From contig CAKURR010000011.1 of NCBI GenBank assembly GCA_934675735.1, positions 1 through 64,000 of the forward strand: DNA of 64,000 nt, in the 5' to 3' direction. The notes below the pieces were generated by a model. The model did no database searches. It was not told the DNA's origin and was given only the letters and a program-made list of their open reading frames with translations. This document shows, one piece after another, positions 6,622 to 14,897 of the stretch; position 1 is the first letter of the stretch; the number at the start of each line of letters is the position of its first letter. The translations under genes and the position numbers were made by a program. The DNA comes from an uncultured Clostridia bacterium. Lineage in GTDB: Bacteria; Bacillota; Clostridia; Christensenellales; Aristaeellaceae.

Positions 6622-8874
6622 ATGGCACATGACGTTTTCATCAGTTACAGCCACAACGACAAAACGCTGGCGGACGCGATTTGCAGCAATCTGGAACAGG
6701 CGGGTATCCGCTGCTGGTATTACCAGCGCGACCACGTGGCGGGGCGCAATTATGCGGGCGAGCTGACCTCGTCCATCCGCGACGCGCGCATTTATCTGCT
6801 GATTCTGACGGACAGCGCGCTGGCCTCCGCACCGGTGCTCAAGGAATTGAGCCTTGCGGCGGACATGGGGCGGGTCATTCTGCCGTTCCGCGTGACGGAA
6901 AAGCAGCTGACCGACGACATGCGGTATTACCTCAACGCGGTGAACTGGATCGACGCGATGAGCCCGGAGCTTCAGGATCACATCGACGAGCTGGTGTTCA
7001 CCGTCGGGCAGATTCTCAAAAAGCCGGCGAGCGAGATCGAAAAACCGGCTGCCAAACCTGCCGCGCCGCCCAAAGCGCCGGAACCGGAAAAGCCCAAAGA
7101 GACGCCCAAGGCCGAGCCGAAAGCGCCGGAAAAACCCAAAAAGAGCAGCATGCCGCTCTTGCTGGGCGTAATTCCGGCGCTGATCGTCGCGCTGGGCGCG
7201 GCGCTGACCCTGCCGCGCATGAACAGGCCGGAGACGGAAAAGCCGGTTTCCGCAGACGTCACAACCTCTGTGGAAATAACCGCCGAACCGACGGCTGAGC
7301 CGACAAGCCAAATAACCGCCGAGCCGACGATTGCGCCGACGGCCGAACCCACCGCAGAGCCGACCGAAGAACCGACGGCCGAACCAGCGGCAGTCGAGCT
7401 GCACGCGACGGCACGGATGCGCGACGACAACATCCAGTGGGCGGAAACCGCCGAACAAACCGGCAGGCAAGCGGTTTTCGGCAGCGCCTATACCCGCGAC
7501 CAGATCAGCAAAGTGGTGTTTGAGACGACGCTTTCCGGCGTTCCGGAGGACGCGTGGGATATATCCGACAGCGGCGGCACCGTGATGGCCTATGTCGTGC
7601 CGGACGGAGGGATGTATCAGCTGCATATCGCGGGCGAGGGCGGCGTGCAGGTGGTATATGGCTGCAGCCTGTTTGCAGGTTATCGCAACATGACGGAAAT
7701 CGACCTTTCCGGCGCGGATTTCTCCAAAGCGGATAACCTGAACGGCTTCCTGCTGCAATGCGAGAGCCTGACGAGCCTGGATATGCACGGCCTGTCCATG
7801 CCGAAACTGACGGATGCAAGCTGCATGTTCCAGGAGTGCTATGGACTGGAAAAGCTGGATGTGAGCGGCTGGAACGTGCCTGTGCTGCGCAGCGCGGGCT
7901 GGATGTTCAACTGCACAACCAAGCTGACGGAACTCAATCTTGACAACTGGAATGCGCCCATGCTCAAGGATATGAGGGGCATGTTCGCGGACTCCGGGGT
8001 ATATCAAATTGATTTGAGCAGCTGGCAGCCGTTTTCGCCCACGAATATGGACACCGCATTCTGGCATATGGAAAACATGACATATGCGAATATCAGCGCG
8101 GTGGATGTTTCCAAGGTGACCGACATGACGCGGATTTTTGGAAGCAATTTCGCGCTTGAGACGGTCGAGCTGGGTGAGTTTAACACGGCATCTTTGATGT
8201 ATGCGGAGGATATGTTCTCGGATTGCGGCGAGCTGCGGGCGCTTGATCTTTCCAATATGAAGATGGGAAAGGTCAAATCCATGCGGCGCATGGTCGCATA
8301 TTGCGGCAGCCTGCAAACCCTGAACGTCAGCGGTTGGGATACATCGAATGTCACGGATATGTCGGAAGCGTTTGCGGGTTGTCGGCTGCTGGAGGAGCTG
8401 GATGTTTCCTCGTTCGATACGGCCAGGGTTGAAAACTTCTTCGGCGCATTTTCGGGCTTGGAGTTTGTGACAGCGCTGGATGTGGGGCATTTTGACACGT
8501 CGGCGGCGACCAATATGGACAGCATGTTTGACGGCAATTGTTCCCTGATGACGCTGGATGTCAGCGGCTTCAACACGGCGCATGTTCAGAACATGAATCG
8601 AATGTTTGCGAACTGCCAAAACCTGACCGAACTGGACGTGAGCGGCTTTGACACAGCCAACGTGACGACGATGGACAACATGTTCGAGGGATGCAACATG
8701 CTGGCCGAGCTGAATTTGAGCGGCTGGAACATCGAAAAGGTGGAAACCATGCGGTATATGTTCGGCGGGGACAATCATCTGGAATCCATCGGCGTAGACC
8801 CGGCGGCGTTCGGCCGCGGCAATACGGAGGGCATGTTCGACGACACGCCGCTCCGCAATGAAAATCACAATTAA
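6622..8874 (+). CDS. TIR - transmembrane - leucine-rich-repeat (BspA-type) protein
   Basis: A 750-residue, receptor-like protein. Residues 3-130 are a TIR domain: DVFISYSHNDK, CWYYQRD near 31, and ASAPVLKELSLA with E75 at the position of the NADase catalytic glutamate. A Pro/Glu/Lys linker (140-175) leads to one TM helix (about 178-198), then an AEPT-rich stalk (220-258), then about 15 repeats of 25-26 residues of the DUF285/BspA LRR type (MFxxCxxLxxLDVSGFDTAxVxxM). The expected topology is TIR inside, repeats outside. ATG at 6622 follows AGAGGAAAGGG; a GTG at 6613 is less likely. It lies 5 nt after the RyR paralogue, so TIR and RyR proteins should be co-expressed. Confidence 0.85.
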   Translation: MAHDVFISYSHNDKTLADAICSNLEQAGIRCWYYQRDHVAGRNYAGELTSSIRDARIYLLILTDSALASAPVLKELSLAADMGRVILPFRVTEKQLTDDMRYYLNAVNWIDAMSPELQDHIDELVFTVGQILKKPASEIEKPAAKPAAPPKAPEPEKPKETPKAEPKAPEKPKKSSMPLLLGVIPALIVALGAALTLPRMNRPETEKPVSADVTTSVEITAEPTAEPTSQITAEPTIAPTAEPTAEPTEEPTAEPAAVELHATARMRDDNIQWAETAEQTGRQAVFGSAYTRDQISKVVFETTLSGVPEDAWDISDSGGTVMAYVVPDGGMYQLHIAGEGGVQVVYGCSLFAGYRNMTEIDLSGADFSKADNLNGFLLQCESLTSLDMHGLSMPKLTDASCMFQECYGLEKLDVSGWNVPVLRSAGWMFNCTTKLTELNLDNWNAPMLKDMRGMFADSGVYQIDLSSWQPFSPTNMDTAFWHMENMTYANISAVDVSKVTDMTRIFGSNFALETVELGEFNTASLMYAEDMFSDCGELRALDLSNMKMGKVKSMRRMVAYCGSLQTLNVSGWDTSNVTDMSEAFAGCRLLEELDVSSFDTARVENFFGAFSGLEFVTALDVGHFDTSAATNMDSMFDGNCSLMTLDVSGFNTAHVQNMNRMFANCQNLTELDVSGFDTANVTTMDNMFEGCNMLAELNLSGWNIEKVETMRYMFGGDNHLESIGVDPAAFGRGNTEGMFDDTPLRNENHN

Positions 8875-8879
8875 AAACA

Positions 8880-8913
8880 GGCGGCGCTTCTCAAACGGAA
8901 GCGCCGCCGATTT
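8880..8913. terminator. Bidirectional terminator
   Basis: Perfect 11-bp stem GGCGGCGCTTC/GAAGCGCCGCC with TTTTG on the plus side and a T-run on the minus side; serves the TIR operon and the MATE gene. Confidence 0.85.
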
Positions 8914-8935
8914 TGTTATGGACAGGAAAACCTGC

Positions 8936-10318
8936 TTACCGCGCCGCCAGTTCTTCCGGCGTGTAGCGCGGCTTGATCTTTTTCTTCCAGAGCACGGCGA
9001 AAATGCCGACCAGCACGAAGAACGTCAGCGCCCACGAAACGGGGTAGGAAACCATCAGGCAATCCATCGTGCGGTTCGCCGCGAACACCGTCATGACCCA
9101 GAAAATGCGGAACACGCACGCGCCCATCAGCGAAACAATCATCGGCAGCAGCGAGTAACCCACGCCGCGCAGCACGCCGGTCATCACGTCCATAATGCCG
9201 CAGAGGAAATACGGGCCGCAGACGATATACATGCGGTTCAGACCGACCTGAATGACCGCCGGGTCCGTGGAATACAGGCTGAGCAGCTGCGCGCCGAACA
9301 CGCAGGAGAGCACGCCGAAGACCACGCCGAAGGAAAACGCCCAGAACAGGCTGACATACATCGAGGTCAGCACGCGGCGCGGCTTGCGCGCGCCGATATT
9401 CTGCCCGGCAAAGCAGGTGACGGCCTGCTGGAACGTATTCATCGCCTGATAGACGAAGTTGCCGACGTTCGCGCCAGCCGCGTTGCCCGCGATGACGATG
9501 GAGCCGAAACTGTTCACCGAGGACTGGATGACGACGTTGGAGAGCGAGAACATGCAGCTCTGAATGCCCGCGGGCAGGCCGATTTGGATGATCATGCGCA
9601 TGATATGCGGCTTGATGGAAAGGCGGTTGAGGTGCAGGCGGGTCGGGCCATCCATCAGCATCAGCGAGCGGGTGACCAGCACCGCCGAAACGGCCTGAGA
9701 GATAATCGTCGCCAGCGCGACGCCCGCTACGCTCATCTTGAAGCCGATAACGAACACCAGGTTCAGCCCCGCGTTAATCACGCCCGCGATGGTGAGAAAA
9801 TACAGCGGGCGCTTCGTGTCGCCGACGGCGCGCAGCACCGCCGCGCAGAAGTTATAGAGCATCTGCACGGGCATGCCGATGAAGATGATGCGGATATACA
9901 GCTCGGCGAGGTCGATGACGTCTTCGGGCGAGCCCATGATTTCCAGCAGCGGGCGCGCGGCCACAAAGCCGACGACCGCCAGCACAGCGCCGCCCACCAG
10001 CGAGAGCAGCACGGCGGTATGCACCGTTTCGGAGACACGCTCCGCGTCCTTCGCGCCGGTGAAGCGCGCGACGAGCACGTTCACGCCGATGGAAAGCCCG
10101 ACGAACAGGCTGATAATCATATTATTGAGCGAGCCGACCGAGCCGACGGCGGCCAGCGCCTCGTTGCCCGCAAAGCGGCCGACCACGATGGTATCCGCCG
10201 CGTTGAAGAGCAGCTGCAAAATGCCGGAGAGCATAATCGGGAGTGAAAAAAACAGCACTTTGGTCAGAAGCGGGCCTTCCGTCATATCCATAGTGCGATG
10301 GGCATGGGATCTGAACAT
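8936..10318 (-). CDS. MATE family multidrug/cation efflux protein
   Basis: Inner-membrane antiporter of 460 residues, the usual MATE length, with about 12 hydrophobic helices in two homologous halves. Family landmarks include PIMLSGILQLLFNAADTIVVGRFAGNEALAAVG at the N-terminus (positions 20-52), GLSIGVNVLVARFTGAKD, LRAVGDTKRPLYF and, in the second half, GAGANVGN-type and GVLRGVGYSLLP motifs. MATE proteins use a Na+ or H+ gradient to export drugs or metabolites. The ATG at 10318 has AGGAG 8 nt upstream on the minus strand. A -10-like TATAAT is at 10370-10365 but the -35 is weak. It converges with the TIR operon. Confidence 0.88.
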   Translation of the reverse strand: MFRSHAHRTMDMTEGPLLTKVLFFSLPIMLSGILQLLFNAADTIVVGRFAGNEALAAVGSVGSLNNMIISLFVGLSIGVNVLVARFTGAKDAERVSETVHTAVLLSLVGGAVLAVVGFVAARPLLEIMGSPEDVIDLAELYIRIIFIGMPVQMLYNFCAAVLRAVGDTKRPLYFLTIAGVINAGLNLVFVIGFKMSVAGVALATIISQAVSAVLVTRSLMLMDGPTRLHLNRLSIKPHIMRMIIQIGLPAGIQSCMFSLSNVVIQSSVNSFGSIVIAGNAAGANVGNFVYQAMNTFQQAVTCFAGQNIGARKPRRVLTSMYVSLFWAFSFGVVFGVLSCVFGAQLLSLYSTDPAVIQVGLNRMYIVCGPYFLCGIMDVMTGVLRGVGYSLLPMIVSLMGACVFRIFWVMTVFAANRTMDCLMVSYPVSWALTFFVLVGIFAVLWKKKIKPRYTPEELAAR

Positions 10319-10461
10319 AGCATTCTCCTGTACACATAACCAAAAAGAAAAACATTGACAGTTTATTATAGCACAGATTCGGCGGATGTTAAGAGGGGTT
10401 TCAATAATTGTAAAATTAACGAAAAGGGCCCGGGCCGCTCTCGCTTCCGCTAAAGCCTGTA

Positions 10462-10488
10462 TAAACTCAAGCTTCTGTATACGCGGCC
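10462..10488. repeat. Short dispersed repeat, copy 1
   Basis: This 27-bp segment, containing CTCAAGCTTCTGTATACGCG, is present inverted at 27262-27288 with one or two changes. Both copies are intergenic. Confidence 0.6.
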
Positions 10489-10494
10489 GAAAGT

Positions 10495-10522
10495 AAAAAA
10501 ACCGTCCCGCAAAACGGGACGG
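10495..10522 (-). terminator. Terminator of dctPQM
   Basis: Stem CCGTCCCG/CGGGACGG with a seven-T tail on the minus strand, just beyond the dctM stop. Confidence 0.85.
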
Positions 10523-10539
10523 CATAAATCGGAGAAAGA

Positions 10540-11808
10540 TTAGCCGATGAAGCCGGGGATGAACAGCGGCAGATACACAATCAGCAGGAACACGACAACC
10601 AGGCCGATGAGGTAGGGGACGACGGCCTTGGAAATCTTTTCCAGCGACAGACCCGTGATGCCCGAGGCCACGAACAGGTTAATGGCGACCGGCGGGGTAA
10701 TCATGCCGATGGCGATGCCGACGACGAAAAGGATGCCGAAGTGGAGCGTGGAAATGCCCAGCGCGCGCACCAGCGGCAGGAACACGGGGGTGAGGATGAT
10801 GATGGCGGAAGAGGTTTCCATAAACACGCCTGCGACCAGAATGATGAGGGAAATCAAGAACAGGATGACGTATTTATTGGTGGAAACGCTCAGCACCGCG
10901 GTGGAGATGGCTTCCGGAATCTTCCAGTTGGCCAGCGCCCAGCCGAACGGGCCGCTGCACGCGATGATAATCATGATAACGGCGCTGGTCTTGGCCGAGC
11001 CGAGCATGGTGGTGTAGAGCTTCTTGAAGCTCATATCGCGGTAGACGAACGTGGAGACGAGCAGCGCGTAAACGACGGCCACGGCCGCCGCTTCGGACGG
11101 GGTGAAGTAGCCGGAGAAGATGCCGCCGAGGATGATGGCGGGCATCAGAATGCCGGGAATGGCCTTGAGGAAAGTCTTGCCCACGTTCTTGAGGGAGAAC
11201 GGCGCGCCCTTCGGGTAGTTATTCTTATACGCCTGATAGAGCGAAATGCCGATGAGCATCAGGCCCATGATGACGCCCGGCAGGAAGCCGGCGCTGAACA
11301 GGCGGCTGACACTTTCCTCCGCGATGACGGCGTAGAGCACCATCGGCACGGAGGGCGGGATAACCACGCCAATGGTGCCGGCGGCGGCGACGAGCGCGGC
11401 GGCGGAATCCTCGCGATAGCCGCGCTTTTTCAACTCGGGCACGAGCGTCGCGCCGACGGCGGCGGTGGTCGCCGCGCCCGAGCCGGAGATGGCGGCAAAG
11501 AACATGCCCGCCAGCACAGAAACGACGGACAGGCCGCCCTTAATCATGCCCAGCAGGGACTCGCAGAACTCGACGAGCACCTTGGAGATTTTGCCGCCCG
11601 CGAGCAGGTCGCCCGCGAAGATGAAAAACGGCACGGCAATCAGGCTGAAGGAATCGCAGCTGGCGAACATGCGCTGCACCACGATCATCATCTTGGCGTC
11701 GCCGAAGCCCGCAAACATCGTCGTCGCGGCGGCGGAGCAGATGGCGAACGCAACCGGCACGCCCAGCAGCAGAAGGGCGATAAACACGCCGAACAGAATC
11801 AGTGCCAT
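10540..11808 (-). CDS. dctM: TRAP transporter large permease, DctM subunit
   Basis: Twelve-helix membrane subunit (422 residues) of a tripartite ATP-independent periplasmic transporter, which imports organic acids such as C4-dicarboxylates, sugar acids or 2-oxo acids using an ion gradient. Typical sequences include VPFFIFAGDLLAGGKISK, AGMFFAAISGSGAATTAAVG, GTIGVVIPPSVPMVLYA, and near the C-terminus GMITPPVAINLFVASGI. It is the last gene of the minus-strand operon dctP-dctQ-dctM; its ATG shares one base with the dctQ stop codon. The substrate cannot be deduced. Confidence 0.93.
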   Translation of the reverse strand: MALILFGVFIALLLLGVPVAFAICSAAATTMFAGFGDAKMMIVVQRMFASCDSFSLIAVPFFIFAGDLLAGGKISKVLVEFCESLLGMIKGGLSVVSVLAGMFFAAISGSGAATTAAVGATLVPELKKRGYREDSAAALVAAAGTIGVVIPPSVPMVLYAVIAEESVSRLFSAGFLPGVIMGLMLIGISLYQAYKNNYPKGAPFSLKNVGKTFLKAIPGILMPAIILGGIFSGYFTPSEAAAVAVVYALLVSTFVYRDMSFKKLYTTMLGSAKTSAVIMIIIACSGPFGWALANWKIPEAISTAVLSVSTNKYVILFLISLIILVAGVFMETSSAIIILTPVFLPLVRALGISTLHFGILFVVGIAIGMITPPVAINLFVASGITGLSLEKISKAVVPYLIGLVVVFLLIVYLPLFIPGFIG

Positions 11809-12299
11809 TAGCCCTTGACCTCCTTCATGCTTTCAACCTCGCCCAGCGCCATCACCAGCGCGTGGAGCATCAGAATCCCCATGCTGATGGGGATGCACAG
11901 GTAGATGTATTTCATCTTGATGGGCAGCGCGGTGGCCGTCTTGACCAGCTTGCCGCAGTATTTGACGCTGTAAAACAGCAGCACGGCGAACAGGAAGCAG
12001 CAGATGGCATGCACCGCGATGCGCATGACCGAGCCGAGCTTTTTGGGCACCATATCCTGAATGAAGGTGATGGCGATGTTGCCGCCGTGGCGGTAGACGC
12101 AGGTTGCGCCGAGGAACGTGGACCAGATGAGCAGATAGCGCGTCACTTCGTCCGACCAGCTCAGGGAGGTGAAGAACGTGCGGCAGATGATCTGCGCGGT
12201 GGTGATAACGACCATCAGGCCGAGCATGATGACGATGGCCACGCTGCACACCTTATCAAGCGCGTCGCTGACGGGGGAAAGGATTTTCTTGAGTGCCAT
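11808..12299 (-). CDS. dctQ: TRAP transporter small permease, DctQ subunit
   Basis: Four-helix membrane subunit of 163 residues that links the solute-binding protein to DctM. Landmarks: VVITTAQIICRTFFTSLSWSDEVTRYLL, the usual DctQ signature of an arginine followed by W-x-D/E-E, then STFLGATCVYRHGGNIAITF. ATG at 12299 lies 91 nt after the dctP stop, separated from it by a hairpin. Confidence 0.92.
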   Translation of the reverse strand: MALKKILSPVSDALDKVCSVAIVIMLGLMVVITTAQIICRTFFTSLSWSDEVTRYLLIWSTFLGATCVYRHGGNIAITFIQDMVPKKLGSVMRIAVHAICCFLFAVLLFYSVKYCGKLVKTATALPIKMKYIYLCIPISMGILMLHALVMALGEVESMKEVKG

Positions 12300-12338
12300 G
12301 AGGAATTGCCTCCGTTTTTTCCCGTATTTTCAAAGGGT

Positions 12339-12375
12339 AAAAAAACGTTTCCTCCCCTCGAAGGGAGAGGAAACG
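12339..12375 (-). terminator. Attenuator-like terminator between dctP and dctQ
   Basis: On the minus strand an 11-13 bp stem (12375-12346) is followed directly by seven T. It sits inside the operon, so readthrough must be partial; the layout favours excess binding protein. Confidence 0.8.
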
Positions 12376-12389
12376 CATATGCGGCTGAA

Positions 12390-13367
12390 TTACTCGGCCA
12401 GCAGCGCCTGAATCCGAGCGATGTAGTCAGCGTACTGCGGATAAGCGTCGTACACGCTCTGCACCGCGGCGCGGAGGGATTCGACGTCCGGGTTCTCGAT
12501 GACTTCCACGCCGTGGCTCTTGATGGTGGCCAGCTGATCGGCCTCCTGCTCGGCAACCCACGCGCGCTCATACTCGGCGGCTTCCTGCGCGCTGGTCAGG
12601 AAGATCTCCTGCGTGGCCTCGTCCAGGCTGTTGAACACGTCCAGGCTCATGGTGATGATGGCGGTGGAGTAGCTGTGGCGGTCGAGCGTCACGTACTTCT
12701 GGCCGTAATCCCACAGGCTGTAGGAATAGATGACATTAATCGGGTTTTCTTCGCCCTCGATGGTGCCCTGCTGCATGGCGGTCAGCGCCTCAGCCCAAGC
12801 CATCGGAACGGCGTTGACCTTCAGCGCCTTGAAGGTCGCGGTGTAAACCTCGTTTTCCATCACGCGCAGCTTGAGGCCGGCGAGATCGTCGGCGCACGTC
12901 ACCGGGCGAACGGAGTTGGTCACGTTGCGGAAGCCACGCTCGGCATAGGCCAGACCCTTCAGCCCCGCGTCCTCCAGCGTATCCAGCAGCTCGCGGCCGA
13001 TTTCGCCGTCAAGCACCTTATAGGCTTCCTCGTTGTTGGCGAACAGATACGGCATATCCAGAACGCCCATCATCTCCGAGAAGTTGACGAACGGGCCGCT
13101 GGTGATGATGCCCATATCCAGCATGCCGGTGCTCATGGAATCGAGCATATCGCTCTCGCCGCCCAGCGTGCCATTCGGATAAATCTCAATCTTATATTCG
13201 CCGTTCGTGCGCTCATCCACAAGCTCGGCGAATTTTACGGCCGCCACGTGGAAGCTATCCTGCTCGTTTACGGTGGTGCCCAGCTGCAGGGTCGTCTCAG
13301 CCAGCGCGCCAGCGCCGGTCATCGCCAGGGCCAGGGCCGCGGCGGCAAGGGTCGTCAGTTTCTTCAT
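12390..13367 (-). CDS. dctP: TRAP transporter solute-binding protein, DctP family
   Basis: Extracytoplasmic binding protein of 325 residues that captures the substrate and delivers it to DctQM. An N-terminal signal peptide ends GAGALA before ETTLQLG, with no lipobox cysteine. DctP features: FAELVDERTNGEYKIEIYPNG, GGESDMLDSMSTGMLDMGI, LKLRVMENEVYTATFKALKVNAVPM with the conserved carboxylate-binding arginine, and ALTAMQQGTIEGEENP. The ATG at 13367 follows GGAGGAGAAAATC on the minus strand. First gene of the operon. Confidence 0.93.
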   Translation of the reverse strand: MKKLTTLAAAALALAMTGAGALAETTLQLGTTVNEQDSFHVAAVKFAELVDERTNGEYKIEIYPNGTLGGESDMLDSMSTGMLDMGIITSGPFVNFSEMMGVLDMPYLFANNEEAYKVLDGEIGRELLDTLEDAGLKGLAYAERGFRNVTNSVRPVTCADDLAGLKLRVMENEVYTATFKALKVNAVPMAWAEALTAMQQGTIEGEENPINVIYSYSLWDYGQKYVTLDRHSYSTAIITMSLDVFNSLDEATQEIFLTSAQEAAEYERAWVAEQEADQLATIKSHGVEVIENPDVESLRAAVQSVYDAYPQYADYIARIQALLAE

Positions 13368-13422
13368 GATTTTCTCCTCCGAAAAATGTTTCTCTCGGTC
13401 GCCTCGACGGGCGATAGACACC

Positions 13423-13450
13423 ATTTTACTCATTTTGACCGAATTGTCAA
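13423..13450 (-). promoter_or_regulatory. Promoter of dctPQM
   Basis: Minus-strand TTGACA (13450-13445), 16-nt spacer, TAAAAT (13428-13423). Confidence 0.7.
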
Positions 13451-13836
13451 CACTTTTCATGCGCCAAGTGAAAAACGTTCATGCATGGGAAAACACAAAA
13501 CGAAAACGCACACCCCCGACTTTATAAAAAAAGGCAGAGAGCCGCGTATCCTGCCGATAACGCGACCCTCCGCTTATCAAAGAGAGGAGGTGCTGTTGGC
13601 GCATCACACCCGACGTGTCTGCCTGTCGGGCGGATGCGCGGTCATGACGACGGCGAATCTCGCGGCGGCGGCGGACAAGGTTTCGGGCCTGAGAAAGGGT
13701 TCTCAGCTCCTCGCAACCTAGCATGCCCTGCATGCGATGGAATATGCGCGATTTTTTGAAAAATCGAAAAATGGGGGAGAACGACGGACGCGCAATGCGC
13801 GCCCCTACATCTTTTTTGCACATAATCGTATTTTCC
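13451..13836. other. Intergenic stretch without a convincing gene
   Basis: No open frame here has a ribosome binding site or recognisable protein. It contains a copy of the short palindromic repeat GGACGCGCAATGCGCGCCCC (about 13790-13809), also found near 50513 and 62494. Confidence 0.5.
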
Positions 13837-13915
13837 ATTTATCGCGCAGCGATAAATCAGCGGGAAATCCAAGAACCTCAGGTTCTTGGTGGGGTTTGGG
13901 GCAAAGCCCCAACGT
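13837..13915. repeat. Palindromic multi-hairpin repeat, right half
   Basis: TTTATCGCGCAGCGATAAA hairpin, AAGAACCTCAGGTTCTT hairpin, and end hairpin TTTGGGGCAAAGCCCCAA followed by CGT. Lies 13 bp from the oppF stop codon. Confidence 0.8.
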
Positions 13916-13928
13916 TTTCCCGTCCCCG

Positions 13929-14897
13929 TCACTTAATCCGATGGCACGCGACAAAGTGGTCGGGCGCGACCTCGCGAAGCTCGGGCCGCTCGGCGGCGCA
14001 TTGCTCCGTCGCATACGGACAGCGCGCGCGGAAGCGGCAGCCGCTCGGCGGGTCAATCGGCGTCGGCACGTCGCCCGACAGGTGGATGCGCTCGCTCGCG
14101 GCGGCCAAATCCGGATCGGGAATCGGCACGGCGCTCATCAGGGCCTGCGTGTACGGGTGCAGCATGTTGGAATACAGCTCCTGCACCGGCGCGCGCTCCA
14201 CCATGCAGCCCAAGTACATCACGCCCACGTTGTGGGAAATGTGGCGCACCATCGACAGGTCGTGCGACACAAACAGATACGAAAGCCCCAGCTTCTCCTG
14301 AAGCGATTCCAGCGTGTTGATGACCTGTGCCTGAATCGAAACATCCAAAGCGGAAATCGGCTCGTCGCAGACGATAAATTCCGGATTGCAGGCCAACGCG
14401 CGCGCAATGCCCACGCGCTGGCGCTGGCCGCCCGAAAACTCGTGCGGATAGCGCTGGAGATGATCCGGCTTGAGGCCGACCAAATCCACCAGCTCGCGCA
14501 CGCGCTCGTTCTGATATTCCTTGCTTGCGCCCGCATAGCGCAGCGGCTCGGCGATAATCGAGGCTACCGTCATGCGCGGGTTCAGCGACGCATACGGATC
14601 TTGGAAAATCATCTGCATGCGGCGGCGGTAGGGGGCAAGCGGCTTTTCGCCCAGATGGGCGATGTCCTGCCCGTCGAAGAAAATCTGCCCGTCCGTCGGC
14701 TCATACAGCCGAACCAGACAGCGGCCCACCGTCGTCTTGCCGCAGCCGCTCTCGCCGACCAGACCGAAGGTTTCGCCTTTCGCGATGGAAAAGCTCACGT
14801 CGTCCACGGCCTTGAGCAGCTTTTTGGGCTTGCCGCCGAGCGTACGGCCGACGGGAAAATACATTTTAAGCCCGCGGGCTTCTACAATCGTGCTCAT
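13929..14897 (-). CDS. oppF: Oligopeptide ABC transporter ATPase OppF
   Basis: Cytoplasmic ATPase of 322 residues energising peptide import together with OppD. Walker A is GESGCGKTT, the signature is FSGGQRQRVGIARAL, Walker B is EFIVCDEPISALD, and the H-loop is VSHDLSM. The C-terminal extension with CxFxxRCPYAxxxC (SGCRFRARCPYATEQC) is the oligopeptide/dipeptide-specific oligo_HPY region with a likely cysteine cluster. ATG at 14897 overlaps the oppD stop by 4 nt and has GGGAGGG upstream; an upstream in-frame ATG adds six residues but has no better site. Last gene of oppBCDF. Confidence 0.93.
   Translation of the reverse strand: MSTIVEARGLKMYFPVGRTLGGKPKKLLKAVDDVSFSIAKGETFGLVGESGCGKTTVGRCLVRLYEPTDGQIFFDGQDIAHLGEKPLAPYRRRMQMIFQDPYASLNPRMTVASIIAEPLRYAGASKEYQNERVRELVDLVGLKPDHLQRYPHEFSGGQRQRVGIARALACNPEFIVCDEPISALDVSIQAQVINTLESLQEKLGLSYLFVSHDLSMVRHISHNVGVMYLGCMVERAPVQELYSNMLHPYTQALMSAVPIPDPDLAAASERIHLSGDVPTPIDPPSGCRFRARCPYATEQCAAERPELREVAPDHFVACHRIK

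Noticed and set aside
7280..7400. Tandem short repeats (AEPT codons) as a possible CRISPR or satellite
   Set aside because: They are an in-frame low-complexity stalk in the TIR protein, irregular in spacing and without spacers.
13681..13740. CTGAGAAAGGGTTCTCAG as part of a TPP riboswitch
   Set aside because: The second conserved half (ACCTGATC-type core) is missing and no thiamine gene follows.
13479..13838. Minus-strand frame of 119 codons between dctP and oppF
   Set aside because: Basic low-complexity product across a repeat element; no start signal.
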